Assembly (NCBI GenBank): GCA_016858145.1
Contig: JAEHOE010000007.1
Location: 1,426,001 to 1,490,000, forward strand
Length of the DNA stretch: 64,000 nucleotides
Direction: 5' to 3'
Source of the DNA: Edaphochlamys debaryana
Taxonomy: Eukaryota; Chlorophyta; Chlorophyceae; Chlamydomonadales
In this document: one piece after another, positions 1-10,899 of the stretch
How positions within the stretch are numbered: position 1 is the stretch's first letter
How the letters are laid out: the number at the start of each line of letters is the position of its first letter
Made by a program: the position numbers and the translations under genes
Notes under the pieces: model-generated
Database searches by the model: none
What the model was told of the DNA's origin: nothing
Seen by the model: the letters and a program-made list of their open reading frames with translations, nothing else

Positions 1-2335
1 CTGGCAAAGGACCCGGCCGCCTTCCTGGCAAGGTAGGCGTGGACTGACTTCGTTCGGTGCAGGCGGGGTCGTCAGCGTGGGCCGGGCTCTACTCTGTCCG
101 CCTAGTCTTGTGCCGGTAAAATAAAATGGGGGCGCCGGGGCCCGACGCTGGCGAAGATAGCTGCGTGGCCTATCGTAGGCACTGGTGGAGACGCGGCAAG
201 GACAGGAACCGGGGAAGGGGCGGCGTCTCACCCATCTAAAGCCGCCCCTGTGTACGGCAATGGTGTGCCGTACACGTACACGCGACGCAGGTACGGCGGC
301 GTGCTGCAGACGCAGGAGCTCAACCACTTTGAGGCGCTGCGCTCCGCGGACTGGGAGGTGGCGCACTGGCTGTCGCACTACGGCACTCAGCGCATGCAGG
401 CGGATCCCGCGGCCGACCCCAGGTGGGGTTGCTGCCTGGGACAATGATTGATAGGTCCTGCGTGGGCCCGTGCGGTGGAGGCTTGAGTGCTCCATGGAAA
501 GGAAGCCAGCTTACAATGGGCAGAGGTGACCCCAGGTGGGGATCGAGACGGGGGCGAGCGCCGCGGCACTCCGTGTGGGCTCCGGGTTCCGCCTTACGGA
601 GCAGGAGGTTGAGGTGGAGACTTGATTGCTAACAGGTGGAAGGCTGGGTGTGGGTCGACAGGATCCCACCCGCTGCACTCAGCACACGGACGGGCGCAAG
701 AGAGCAGAGGCGTGCTGCGATCTGGGGCTTGCCTAGACCCAGCACGGCTGCAAGAAGCCACGTCCACTCCCCCGCGCCCGCGCCCCCGCCCCCGCCCGCT
801 TTTGTGCCCCTGCAGGCGCCTGCCCGCCCGCACCAAGAACCGGCGCCTGGCGGCCATGCGGCGCCTGGCCACCGAGGGGGAGTACTTCAGCGAGGAGTCC
901 ATGCGCCAGCGGGCGCCCCTGCTCTACCACCAGGCCATCGGCCGGTACGCGCCCAGGCAGCCGCACGGCGGCGGCGGGGATGAGGGGGCTGGCGGTGACG
1001 GAGCGGAGGGGGAGCAGGAGCAGGGCGAGGGCGCAGCAGGCGCCTGCGGCAAGCCAGGTGCGCGGCCGAGCTGTGCCGGGAGCTGGGCGCAGTATGACAG
1101 TGGGAGAGGGCTGTGATGGGATCCATAAAGCGCAGATTATGCATTGCTGATACTCTGTGTGTCGTGAGGTCCGCGACTCCCGTTCTCAATTGAGGCCTGG
1201 GCGCCTGGCTCCCGCAGGCACCAGCGGCGGCTGGGGCGGCAACTGCCTGGCGGCAGCGCTGCAGCAGGCCATGCGGGCCCAGGACGGGACGGCGGCGGCG
1301 GCGGAGACGCGCGCCGGCACGGGGGCTGCAGGCGACGCGGGGGCGGGGCCGTCGGGGCCAAGCCATCGGGCTGCAGGGCCCGGACCGAGCTCTGGCGCTC
1401 CGAAGGGACCCAGCGGCGCTGGCGGGAGCGAGGCAGAAATGGCGGATGCACGAGCGGGGCCGGGGCCGGGATCAGGCCCGGGGCCGGGGCCGAGCAGTGG
1501 AGCCGCGGGCGCGGCGGCAGCCGGCGGGGGGCGGCGAGGGCCGTGGCCGGCAGGGCCTGGCGGGGCCGGGGGTGGAGGCGGGGCCGGGGCGGGCGAGATG
1601 CGGTTCAGCGAGTTCCTGCTTCGGCAGAACGATGAGGCGCTGATCGAGCAGCGGCGCATGGAGGAGCAGCGGGCGGAGGACGAGCAGGTGGGGTTGGTGG
1701 GGTGGGTGGGGCGGGGGCGGCGGGGCGGGGTGGGGGCGGGTGTGCAAACAGGACTGAGGGCAGGCTGGGGAGGGAGCGCAGTGTACTGGCCGCGGGTTGA
1801 AGCGGCACGTGCCATGCTATTACTGTTCGCAGTTTTGGGACTTGGGGGTCGTGTTCATAGTATCTGTCGCCGCTCATGATGCGCGCCGCACCCCCTTGCA
1901 CCCCCTTGCTTGCAGCTGTCGGAACACGACAGTGACGACGAGGACGGAACTGAGGAGGAGCGCAAAGGCACGGAAAGCCAGGACGAGGGTGCCGGCGCCG
2001 GCGCGGGCGGCCGTGCCCGCCCCCAAGGCGGAAACGGGGGGAAAGGCACCGACCCAGATGACGACGACGATGATGAGATGGAAGACGCTGACGCAGAGGG
2101 CGACCACGCCCGGCGGCGGGCGCAGGGGCGAGGCGGCGCGGCAGGCGGCAAGTCCGCATTCGAACTGGCGGAGCTGCGGCGCGAGTTTCTGTCGGAGATG
2201 CAGAGCCGGTTCTTGACGGGCCAGGACGGCGCGTACGTGGATTACGCGGGCATTGATGCGGACCAGAGCCTGGATGCGGACTGGATTGAGGAGGAGTCGC
2301 GGGACGCGGAGGAGCGATACTTTGACGAGGACTGA
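1..2335 (+). CDS. CCDC97: CCDC97-like (DUF2052) protein, 5' end outside window
   Basis: Five exons are visible: 1-32, 291-422, 816-1057, 1218-1687 and 1916-2335 (stop TGA 2333-2335). They encode 431 residues in continuous phase, and the start lies upstream of the window. Exons 1 and 2 join to read FLARYGGVLQTQELNHFEAL. Exon 2-3 carries the family core (RTKNRRLAAMRRL, then EGEYFSEESMRQRAPLLYHQ). The end holds an acidic coiled region followed by EMQSRFLTGQDGAYVDYAGI and EERYFDED. This order matches animal CCDC97, a nuclear protein linked in humans to the U2 snRNP/SF3b machinery (recalled, not checked). Exon 4 carries a long Ala/Gly/Pro-rich insertion not expected in animal homologues. Function in the alga is inferred from the family only. 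Confidence 0.85.
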
Positions 2336-3110
2336 GGGGAGACAGTGGGAGGGTGAAGAGGCGAGGAGCCGCATGCCGGTGTCGATGTGGGATTGTGGGG
2401 CTGATGCGGTGTCGGGCAGTCGGGGCCAACGGCCAAGGCGAGGAGATACCGGTAGGGTCCGAAGGGGCAGGCGAGGGGCCGAGGGCAGCGACGGGGCAGG
2501 TGTACAGTGTGCGGTGTCGATGTGGGAGGTTGATGCCGTGAAGCAGCGCGGCCAAGGTGGGGTCCAGAGGGGGCACGGGAGGGGCGGAGGGCAGCGACGG
2601 GGCAGGTGTGCACTGTGAAGCCTGCACGTGGTGTTGGGCTGCGGCAGGGGTGAGGAAGAGACCGAGCTGCAGCACGGGAGGCAGCCTCTTGCGTTCTGTT
2701 GCTGAGCGAGAGCGCGAGGGCAAGGCAGGGCTAGGTCTGGGCAGTTCGTTTACACGTTTCCATGTACAACCCCCGCCGTATCACAGGCAACACTGACTTG
2801 CGTGGCATCACTGACACGCGGAAGCACTGATAAGTGCAAGCATCTGACGCGCCACATAACCTTCCATCACAGCGGGCGCCAGTCCCTTGCCCCAAGACCA
2901 CGGTGCAAGGCGCCAGAGCTCTTCCTCAGTCAGCCTAAGAACGCCAGCCAGCATTGCAGCCTTCAATGCCCCTGCAGAAGTTGAACCGCCTCCCCGCCTC
3001 CGGGAGCCAGCAGGGAGCCACCAGACGTGCCCAAACGTGCTTGACAGCACCTCGGCACAGCCCGCGGGCTCAAGCCCTCAACAAAGCTTTCCTGTGCAAC
3101 CAAGGCCAGG
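2336..3110. other. 3' flank between convergent genes
   Basis: No convincing coding sequence is seen. The first part is probably the 3' UTR of the CCDC97-like gene. No plus-strand TGTAA is visible. A minus-strand TGTAA (plus TTACA at 2750-2754) could end transcripts coming from the right. An imperfect tandem duplication occupies about 2375-2620. Confidence 0.4.
2375..2620. repeat. Imperfect tandem duplication, unit about 110-130 bp
   Basis: Both copies begin with GGTGTCGATGTGGGA (near 2376 and 2513), share a GGCCAAGG block, and end with GAGGGCAGCGACGGGGCAGG followed by TGT and CA(G/C)TG. The copies have diverged by small insertions and substitutions. They lie in the presumed 3' UTR of the CCDC97-like gene. 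Confidence 0.7.
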
Positions 3111-3475
3111 TCAGAACCCGTACCGCATCCAGCCGCCGCCTTCCAGGAACTCAATGTCAGCCCCCTTGCACCAGCGGGGCGTCAGGCCATCAGCTGCCAG
3201 CTTCTGAAACACAGGACCCCTCTCCAGTCGCAGCGCCCGCCCCAGGGGAGTGAGGTAGGGCGTCACCACCAGTCCGTGCCCTGCTTTCAGAGCCTCCGCC
3301 ACGGACCTGAACGCCTTCCGCTGGATAGGCGTCACCCTCAGCACCACGTTCCACCCGCTGTCTCCCTTCCAGCAGCGCTCAAACACACCGTTGAGCCCAC
3401 CCTCCCCAGACGGGCAAACGCCCGCCCGCACCCGCTCCATCACCTGATCCGACACCCCCCGCAGCAGCAATGCTG
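3111..3475 (-). CDS. Unassigned ORF, possibly a terminal exon
   Basis: An open frame of about 120 codons ends at TGA 3113-3111. It has no in-frame ATG near its upstream end, where a stop lies just beyond a possible splice acceptor (CAG before the GCTGCTGCGG stretch). The peptide has a well-mixed, protein-like composition unlike the shadow frames nearby, for example QRKAFRSVAEALKAGHG and KGADIEFLEGGGWM. I do not recognise a family. It could be the last exon of a small gene, a degraded mobile-element fragment, or 3' UTR of the copine to its right. The TTACA at 2750 on this strand would fit either of the transcript options. Confidence 0.25.
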
Positions 3476-3876
3476 GTCAATGCTGGTCAGCTCAGAAGTC
3501 GCACCCGCACGGCGCTCATTAGTGCTGTATCCCGTAGGCCAATCCTCAGACCAATAGCGCTGGGTGCAGTCTTGCCCAGCACGGACTTGTGCCCAAGTCC
3601 GCCGCACCAATCACTCTTCCGACCCAAACCAGCGAATCGCTCTCAAGCACAGCTACGCACGCAACTCTACCATTCCGTATCGCATCCATGTCCCTCAAGC
3701 ACAGCTCTAACCGCCTACAGGCCCCTGCCCCTGATCGCTCCCTCCCCTTTCCACACCCCTCCCGACCCAGCCATCCGTTGGGCCGCAAGCCCACGAGACC
3801 TCAGCCTTCCCAAATCGCAGCAGCCCACCCCTGACCGGACGCTCTCCACGAGCCCCGCCCTAGAGCGCTGTACCGC
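3476..3876. other. Copine A 3' flank
   Basis: This stretch directly follows the copine A stop on the minus strand. I see no coding signal. It contains a short direct repeat (AATGCTGGTC twice near 3470-3490). Confidence 0.4.
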
Positions 3877-6800
3877 TCAGGGCCCCTGGGGTGCCCGGTT
3901 GAACCCAACGGGCGCCGCCAAGCCGGGGTATCCCCCTCCTGTCGAGGGCGCCTGCGTGGGGTAGCCGGGCGGCGGCGGTGCGGCACCGGGCTGCGGGTAC
4001 GCACCTGGCGGGGGGGTTGCCCCCGGCTGCGGATACCCAGCCGGGGGCTGCGTTGCCCCGGGCTGAGGGTAGGCTCCGGGCGGGGGCGCGCCACCGGGCT
4101 GGGGGTAACCGGGCGGGGGCGGGCCGCCGGGCTGAGGGTACCCGGGCGCTCCGGGCGGCGCCCCCGGCAGTGGGTAGCCGGGCGGCGGCGGGGGCGCACT
4201 CGCCCCGGGGTAGCCGTTGGGATCGCTTGAAACCGGGTAGGGCCCTGGAGCTGGGGATGGGCCGGGCGGTGGCGCCCCTGGCTGCCCGTAGGCGGCGGGC
4301 GGGGGTGGTGCGGCGGGCGCGCCGTGCACGGGCGGGGGGGTCGCCATGGTGGGGGCCGCAGTCAGCGGCGGCGGGGCGTTGATGTTGTTGTTCCTGAAGG
4401 GACACAGGGACACGGACACAGGTAGGCCGTCAGCACCGCCGGCAGCCTTTAACACCACTTCAGCACCACCCCAGCACCACTTCAACGTGGCAGCTTGGAG
4501 AAACCCAGCCCCAGACTCCTGCCCAGCGCCACTCTACCCACAGCCCAAGGCCACCACCACCCCCTGCACTGCACTGCGCCAGAAACCAAAGCCCATCAGC
4601 CCTTCACCGCATGTACTCCAGCAGCTGGCCCGGCAGCTCCGCCAGCAGCTCCTGGGCCAGGCGCTGCGCATCGCCGGCGTAGCGGTTGAACTCAACGAAC
4701 TGCGGTTGGGACGAAAGGCATGATTGAGAAAGGTGCCGTGCCCCCTTCACAAGCAGTCTATTGGACCGTGCTGACCCCGGGCAGGGGAGTGTAATTTACC
4801 CTGCCCCTAGCCAGGGTTTCCGAAACTTTCTAGGGCTCATCTTTTCATAGCAACCGTCGATTAGTGGCCATCCACCCGACCGCCCTAGCGCCCCGGACGC
4901 ATGTGAAGGTTGGGTGCGGGCGGCTGGGGTCTGGCGGCTGTGCCCTACATACCTGCACGATGTCGCGCACGGCTGTGCGGTTCCCCACTGACAGGCGCTG
5001 CTTGTCTCCGTCCAGCCGCTGTGTCGCGGCAGACGAGGAGGGCGGGTGGTGCATTAGTGCAGTGACCTCGGGCTGTCAGGACAGCCCGCGGACTGGCACG
5101 GTTAGGCCTGAGCCCTCCCATCTCAAGCCTCAGCCCGTCCAGCTGCCGGTGACCCAAGAACCTATGCTCCTATCCCTTATATAACACATCGCGACACAGT
5201 GGCAGCGCCTCACGTTCATGTCCCCGAAGTTGTCATTGCCGATGCCCACGATGAGGATGGACAGCGGCAGCGTGGTGGCGTCAATGATGGCGTTGATGGT
5301 GTCGTTCATGTCCTGTACGGCAGCCACATCGGGTCTGCTGTCATGTACGGCACCCAAATCAGGTTCGCTGGCCATCCACGCGTGCCGTGCCCTGCACCCT
5401 AGCCATGCCCCCACAGCGCGCCCCTCGGCCCCCACTCACCATGATGGCTCCATCCGTGAGGATGAGCAGGCACGTGTACTTGGGCGGCCGCGCTGCCACG
5501 GTGGCCCGCGCCTGCTGCGCCGCCATTCGGATGACGGGCGCAAACAGCGTGGGGCCGGACAGCGTCCACGTGGACAGTGCCTGCCTGCGGGGCCGCCGGA
5601 TGTGGCGCAATCGGGAGGGGTTGAGGCGCTTGAGGGAAGGGTTGCTACGTTTCAGGGCAGGGCTGGGTGCCGCTCCGGGGTTGCGTCCGCGGTCGGGCCC
5701 TCAACGGTTTTGGCCGCGCGGCGAGTGTTGGGACCCGCACCTGTAGGCCGCCAGCACGCCGTTGATCCCTGCGCAGGTGCTCTCTGGCCCCGAGCCCATG
5801 TTGAAACAGTGCTGCGTCGGGTTCCGGCCCAGCTGCCCGCCGAAGCCGTACACCGGGAACATCTGCGCGAAGGGGTGGAGTGGAGAGGAGTGGAGGGGGG
5901 TAGGGCGAAGGGGTTGAAGGAGACGCTGAGGGCCAATAGGGGAGGCGGTCGACAGGGCAAGACGGCGACACACCCGGACCCAAGCGGAGTAAGGATTAGT
6001 CATGGTGTCGTACCTTGTCGTGATCGTAGTGCTCGATGACGTGGCCGATGCCCATGATGGCCTGTTCGTACTGCGTGGGGCCGGCCGAGAAGAAGTGCTT
6101 GGAGCCGGCCGAACGCGGGTCGCCGTTGGAGGCCGTGAAGTCCACCGCCACTGCGCAGCGGTTTAGGCAAAGTTGAGGCAGCTTCGACCGGGCAAGGAGG
6201 TATCTGGCAGTGCCCCAAGCAGTTATCGTGCAGACCTCAAAACGGGCAAGGGCTCCGAACGCGCGACAGTGCGCCTGCCGGGGACGCACCTATGAACCCG
6301 ATTTCCAAGCCGCCCGCCAGGTAGTCGACGAATGTGGAGCGCTGCTGGACCATGAACGACATCACCTGGGCGGGGCGGGGGGTGGGCAGGGCCGGGGCGG
6401 GAGACAGGTGAAACCGGGGCTTGGGGCGGCGGGTGAGGGTGGGCCACGTGGGCGCTGCAAAGTCTCTGCGCCTGCCTGCGAAGCGCCCGCAGTTAAGATC
6501 GAGACCTGCAAAAGCCGTGCGGTACGGGCTAGCGAGGAACACGCTCGCTCGCTCGCACCTGCAACGAACCGTAATCCCCGCTGGGCTTGCCCGGGGGCGG
6601 CCCTAGCGGCACGATGGCGCCGTGCTGCGCCGCCAGCTCCTGCATGCGCTCCGTGCTGAGCTCCGTCTGGCCCAGCATGCGGTGCTTGCCGCTGGCCTCG
6701 TAGTCGTAGACCTGTGCGGTGGCGGTACGGAGGGGCACGTGGGGGTGCCGCTGGGCACGACCGGAAGACGGTCTGCGGCGTATGGCTCTCCTCCCTTCCG

Positions 6801-9484
6801 CCATGTGGCTCCCGAAAACCGCATCCAAAGCCGTGTCCGGTGCACCGAGGGCCTAACGCTGGTCGCAGCCACACACATCCCGTCACTCGCGTCCGCATGC
6901 CCGACCTGCAGCCGCAGCGGGCGCATCATGTCTCCGTTGTTCAGCTGTGTGGCACGGACCACGATCTCATCCCAAACGGGATTGAGGTTATTACTCTTGA
7001 CACCTGCGGGGAAGGCGAGGGGTTGGTTGCTGAGCAAAGCGGTGCGCTGACGTAGGGGCAGGGGCCAACAAACCCTGCTGTCCAAGTGTCATGGGCGCCG
7101 CGGCCGCACAACCCACCCGTCTTGAAGACAGGCAGCCACGTCTGACCGTCCTCCTGAAGGCGGCTGATCTGGAGGAACGGGTCTGACTTGCCAATCATCT
7201 CCACATTCTGCAGGGGGCAGGAGCACAAGCGCGCGAGTTAAGAAAGGTCGGTCGACGAGAGGCTTGTCAGCCCGCGACAGGGAGGCCTTACCCATCCGCT
7301 GAGGCTACGCCCCTCTGTTGTCCTCGGCCAGCCCAGCGCTAGCCCCTGCCCCTGGGCCCACCTTCAGCTTCGATGCTGCAAACTTGATCCTGTAAGGCAG
7401 CACGCAGGGCCAGCGGAAAGGGTCAGGACGGGGCGTGGCCCTCTCAACGCTACCAGCCGTGCGCCCTTCCGCGCGCCCTCGGCCCTGCAGGCACACCCAC
7501 CCCGAGCCCGCAGCTGTGCACAGCGCCCTCCAGCAGCCCCCAAAGCGACCCCACACTGCTGCGCCCCTTGCCCGGCCTCCCGCACGGACCCTCCTCCTGG
7601 ACCCACTTGAAAACGTCCTTGCTGTTGGAGGCCTCCTCTCCAATGAGCACGGCGGTGGACTGCGTGTGCATACCGTCCTTCTTGCTGAGCTGCCGAGCCA
7701 GCTTCTTGCCGGGAGCCGTGACCACCTCGGAGAGCTGGGCAAGGAGGGAGGGAGAAAGGCGAGTGTGGGTGAGACAGCGCAAACTACATTAGGTGGCGGA
7801 GGGGCCTGCTGATGGGGCAGAGTCGTGCGGCCCTAGGTGCTCCCTGTGTCCTGCCGCTTAGTGGTATTGTGGCGTACCTCGAACTCACACAACCCCAGGA
7901 AGTCCTGCGGTTACACGGCAGCCAGCAGGACGGGATTGGGGTCAGTCGGGAGGTAAGTCTGCGCTTTTTCCTGCAGGCCGGCGCAATAAGCGAACTCGCC
8001 GGCAGCCACACCGCAGTCCGCACCGCAGCTGGTGACTCACGCATTTGTCGGGGTTGATGGTCCTGGGGTCCTCGCCCTTGTCCACGTCAACAACCATGAT
8101 CTTGTACTTTTGGATTTTCTCGAAGTTGTAAAGGACCCGGAAGCGCGTCACGAAGCTGGGGTCTGCACGCACAACACAAACGCACCCGTTGGGTGTGTTG
8201 CACGGAACGACCGGGTACTGTGACTGAGGGGGCAAGCCCGTGAGGTGGGCCGCTTGGCCCCAGCGTTCAGCGCTGTGACCCCAGGGGGTCCTTCATTGCA
8301 AACACTGGGGACTGTGACTGACTGGCTGCATCTGCTGTGATGTGAACCGCAGATGCTCTCGGAGATAGTGCAATATGCCCCACCGGTCCCCACCCTTGCA
8401 ACCCAGGGACCACGAGTTCTTCGTGACTGCCAGCATGCGCCGTGCCGAGGCAGGTTGACCCAGGCGGCCGTGACCCCACAGCGGCAGGGTCAACCCACAA
8501 ACCCCATTCCCATCCAGCCGGAACCCTGCAAGCACGTCCGTGTGCCTGCCCGAGCCTTAACGGCTCCGACCCACTTGTGTTGTTTGCGATGAGCTCAGTT
8601 CGCCCGGCCTCCACCCATCGATCGTCCTTCCGCTCAAAGAGGACGCCCATGGGGTCAGATTTACTGCGGGGGCAGGGACGGTTAGGATAACGTGAGCAGG
8701 GGTTGCCAGGTCGGTTGGTTTTGCTGCGCGGCGCCTTCTGGGGCGGCGGGTCTGAAAGAACCGTGGACCCTTAGACGTCCGGTTTTAGCCAGGTGTGCCG
8801 TGACTTGACCCGGGCGGTACAACCATGATAGCCCCAGTCTTCTATGCTTTGAAGGCCCCGGCCTGGGCCACTCAAGCACACAGGAAGCACGCGGGCCTGG
8901 GCCTGTTTGTGGCCGCCCGCCACTGCACGCGCCTGAACATATCGGCGTCCTTGAGCTTCCGGCATTCCAGATGAATCATCATCCACGTGCAGTAGGCTAG
9001 GGATCCGGTCAGCATCTCCTCCGCCTCCGCCTCATGCGCTCGCTGCGGGGACATGGGGCGGGGAAGGGGGGTGGGGCAAGGCGAGGAAAGGGGGCTGCCC
9101 CTCACGACCCGGGCTGGGCTGCCGAGGCTGCGCACAAACCCCTTGCTGAGGTGGTGGGTTATGGCCACAACCAGCTGCCACGAGACAGTGGCCCCATCGC
9201 GTTGAGCCCAGGCCCGCCGCGGCCCGGTTGATTGGACCCGCTGCGGAATGCTTCCATGAGACCGCGTCGGGCGGTTGGCCAAGGATCAGTCCCACTTAAC
9301 GAGCGCTGTGACCACGCATGGAGCTACCGGGCGCAGCCAGCATGAAATGACTGCGACTTGCCGCGGTGTCATGCCTGCAGTCGCAACTGCGTCGCAAGCA
9401 CCACCTCACCTGACTATCTGCCGCCGCAGCTTGCCCAGCGACCTCATACTTGCTGCTAACGTCGGCCCCGAGACAGTTGCCCAT
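3877..9484 (-). CDS. Copine A (BONZAI-type), C2-C2-vWA with PGYP-rich tail
   Basis: Eighteen exons, reading downward from ATG 9484: 9484-9410, 9042-8933, 8663-8575, 8162-8041, 7904-7878, 7734-7607, 7389-7362, 7207-7117, 7003-6906, 6711-6559, 6365-6290, 6150-6014, 5862-5741, 5584-5440, 5312-5214, 5018-4953, 4699-4608, 4393-3877; 724 aa. The N-terminus MGNCLGAD suits N-myristoylation plus palmitoylation. C2A (about 40-165) has SKSDP and VVDVDKGEDP, and C2B (about 190-310) has IGKSDPFLQIS. The vWA domain (about 308-550) has a MIDAS-like DFTAS at 336-340 and ends with EFNRYAGD. Residues 553-724 are an added Pro/Gly/Tyr tail with PPPGYP-type repeats. Copines are calcium-dependent phospholipid-binding proteins that bring partners to membranes. 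Intron 2 needs a GC donor (CAG|GCGCGT). Confidence 0.93.
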
Positions 9485-9852
9485 GGGGTCCCGAAGCCCG
9501 GCAGCGCCCGAGCACGCCTGCTAGGAAGCTAGACCAGGAGCCTACGTATGAAGAGGATTAGCTCGAGGGCGGGAGCTGCCAAAGTGTTTGTGGCTCGAGC
9601 GGTGGTCAACGCAGGCGAAGCGCGGTTAGCTGGAACTTGCGCTTGGTCGCTTCTAGTCGGGGGGAGTGCTGTGTGTGTAAGCAAGTGTTGACAGGGACGA
9701 TTGCTGTCGCGCGGTTGAGTAAGGAGGCGATTGGGAGGGAAGGTACCTATGGGGCTATGGCGAGTGCCGGGAAGCCGAGCCCGTGCCATTCGGCAGGTCG
9801 CAGCACCGCGGCCCACGCCGTCAGACACCGTTGCGGCTTGTGTTCCAGTAGC

Positions 9853-9857
9853 TTACA
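9853..9857 (-). terminator. Possible polyadenylation signal (TGTAA) of copine B
   Basis: TTACA on the plus strand reads TGTAA on the minus strand, the usual volvocine signal. It lies about 1 kb past the copine B stop and upstream of copine A, so the implied 3' UTR is long. Assignment is inference. Confidence 0.3.
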
Positions 9858-10356
9858 GGGGGGCACTTGCAGCTGCCTTCAGCGCAGAACTGCGTGCTCG
9901 CTTGCACGACGGCGAAACACACGTCGCTCGCGTGCGAGCACACGGACCGTCACGGACCTCCCGGCGCACTCCACAGCCGGCCCTACTGTGCCTCATCCAC
10001 CCGCTCACGCTCTACTCTCTTGAGACAACGCTCGCAAAGTTCTCATGCCCCTCACTGGACAAGGTGGCTGCCCGAAGGCAGGAAAAGGGCTGAGCCCCGT
10101 GGTCCCCCCCAGCTCTCAGTCGCAAGCGATAGGGATAAGATAGCTCGCGCTTGTGGCATCGAGGGCTGGGCGTGAATCGCAAGTTCACGCTGACACGGGG
10201 TAATCCCGGGGGGCTTCGCCGCCCGAAGAGCCTAACGGCGGCGGCTCAGCCCAAAAACGCTTCCGAGACGTGTTCCGATGCTTCAAACACGGTTCGCCCC
10301 CGCCTTTGTACAGACATGCACAGGACATACACAACGCACCGGCACAAGCGCCCCTC

Positions 10357-10432
10357 GGTGCCGAATCAACCATAAGCGTGACACACACATACGCGGTGCC
10401 GAATCAACCATAAGCGTGACACACACATACGC
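10357..10432. repeat. Perfect 38-bp tandem duplication
   Basis: Two adjacent identical copies, 10357-10394 and 10395-10432, each start GGTGCCGAATCAACC and end ACACACATACGC. Identity suggests a recent slippage or duplication event, just downstream of copine B. Confidence 0.9.
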
Positions 10433-10899
10433 ACCAGCACCAGTCTTCCAAGTGGACCCCCGAGCTGCAGATCAATCACCTCCCCATCCCCATCCTAAGC
10501 TGACCCCTCCTGACTACTGTAGGGCGGCACCGTGCATGGCCCCCAACGCGTAAACGCGATGTGCCGCCTGTACCCAACGCAGGTCTTCATGTCAACTATA
10601 CGGGCTCCGACTGCCCAGCAACAGGCAGAGTAAGAATGTACGGTAATGGCATACACGTGTCTCTGTCCCCATGTGCATGATCTGGGCCTGACGCCCGTAC
10701 GTACCACGCCAATGTATCTCAATCTCTCATTGCTTTCTCAAGGCCTCATTCACGGCTACGCCTCACGTGTGCAAGCTCTAATCCCAATACAACACCCGTA
10801 CCGCGTGTCTGCGAGCTCCCCTCCCCCCTCCAGAATGCGCCCGAATCTCAATCCACCAGTGCCTGATCGGGTTCAGCCTGGCTGCTGCGCCTGCGCTAC

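Larger units (their letters stand above)
9485..10899. other. Intergenic between tandem copines
   Basis: This holds the 5' flank of copine A and the 3' flank of copine B. No open frame here resembles a protein. It contains a perfect 38-bp tandem duplication (10357-10432) and a possible polyadenylation signal. Confidence 0.5.
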
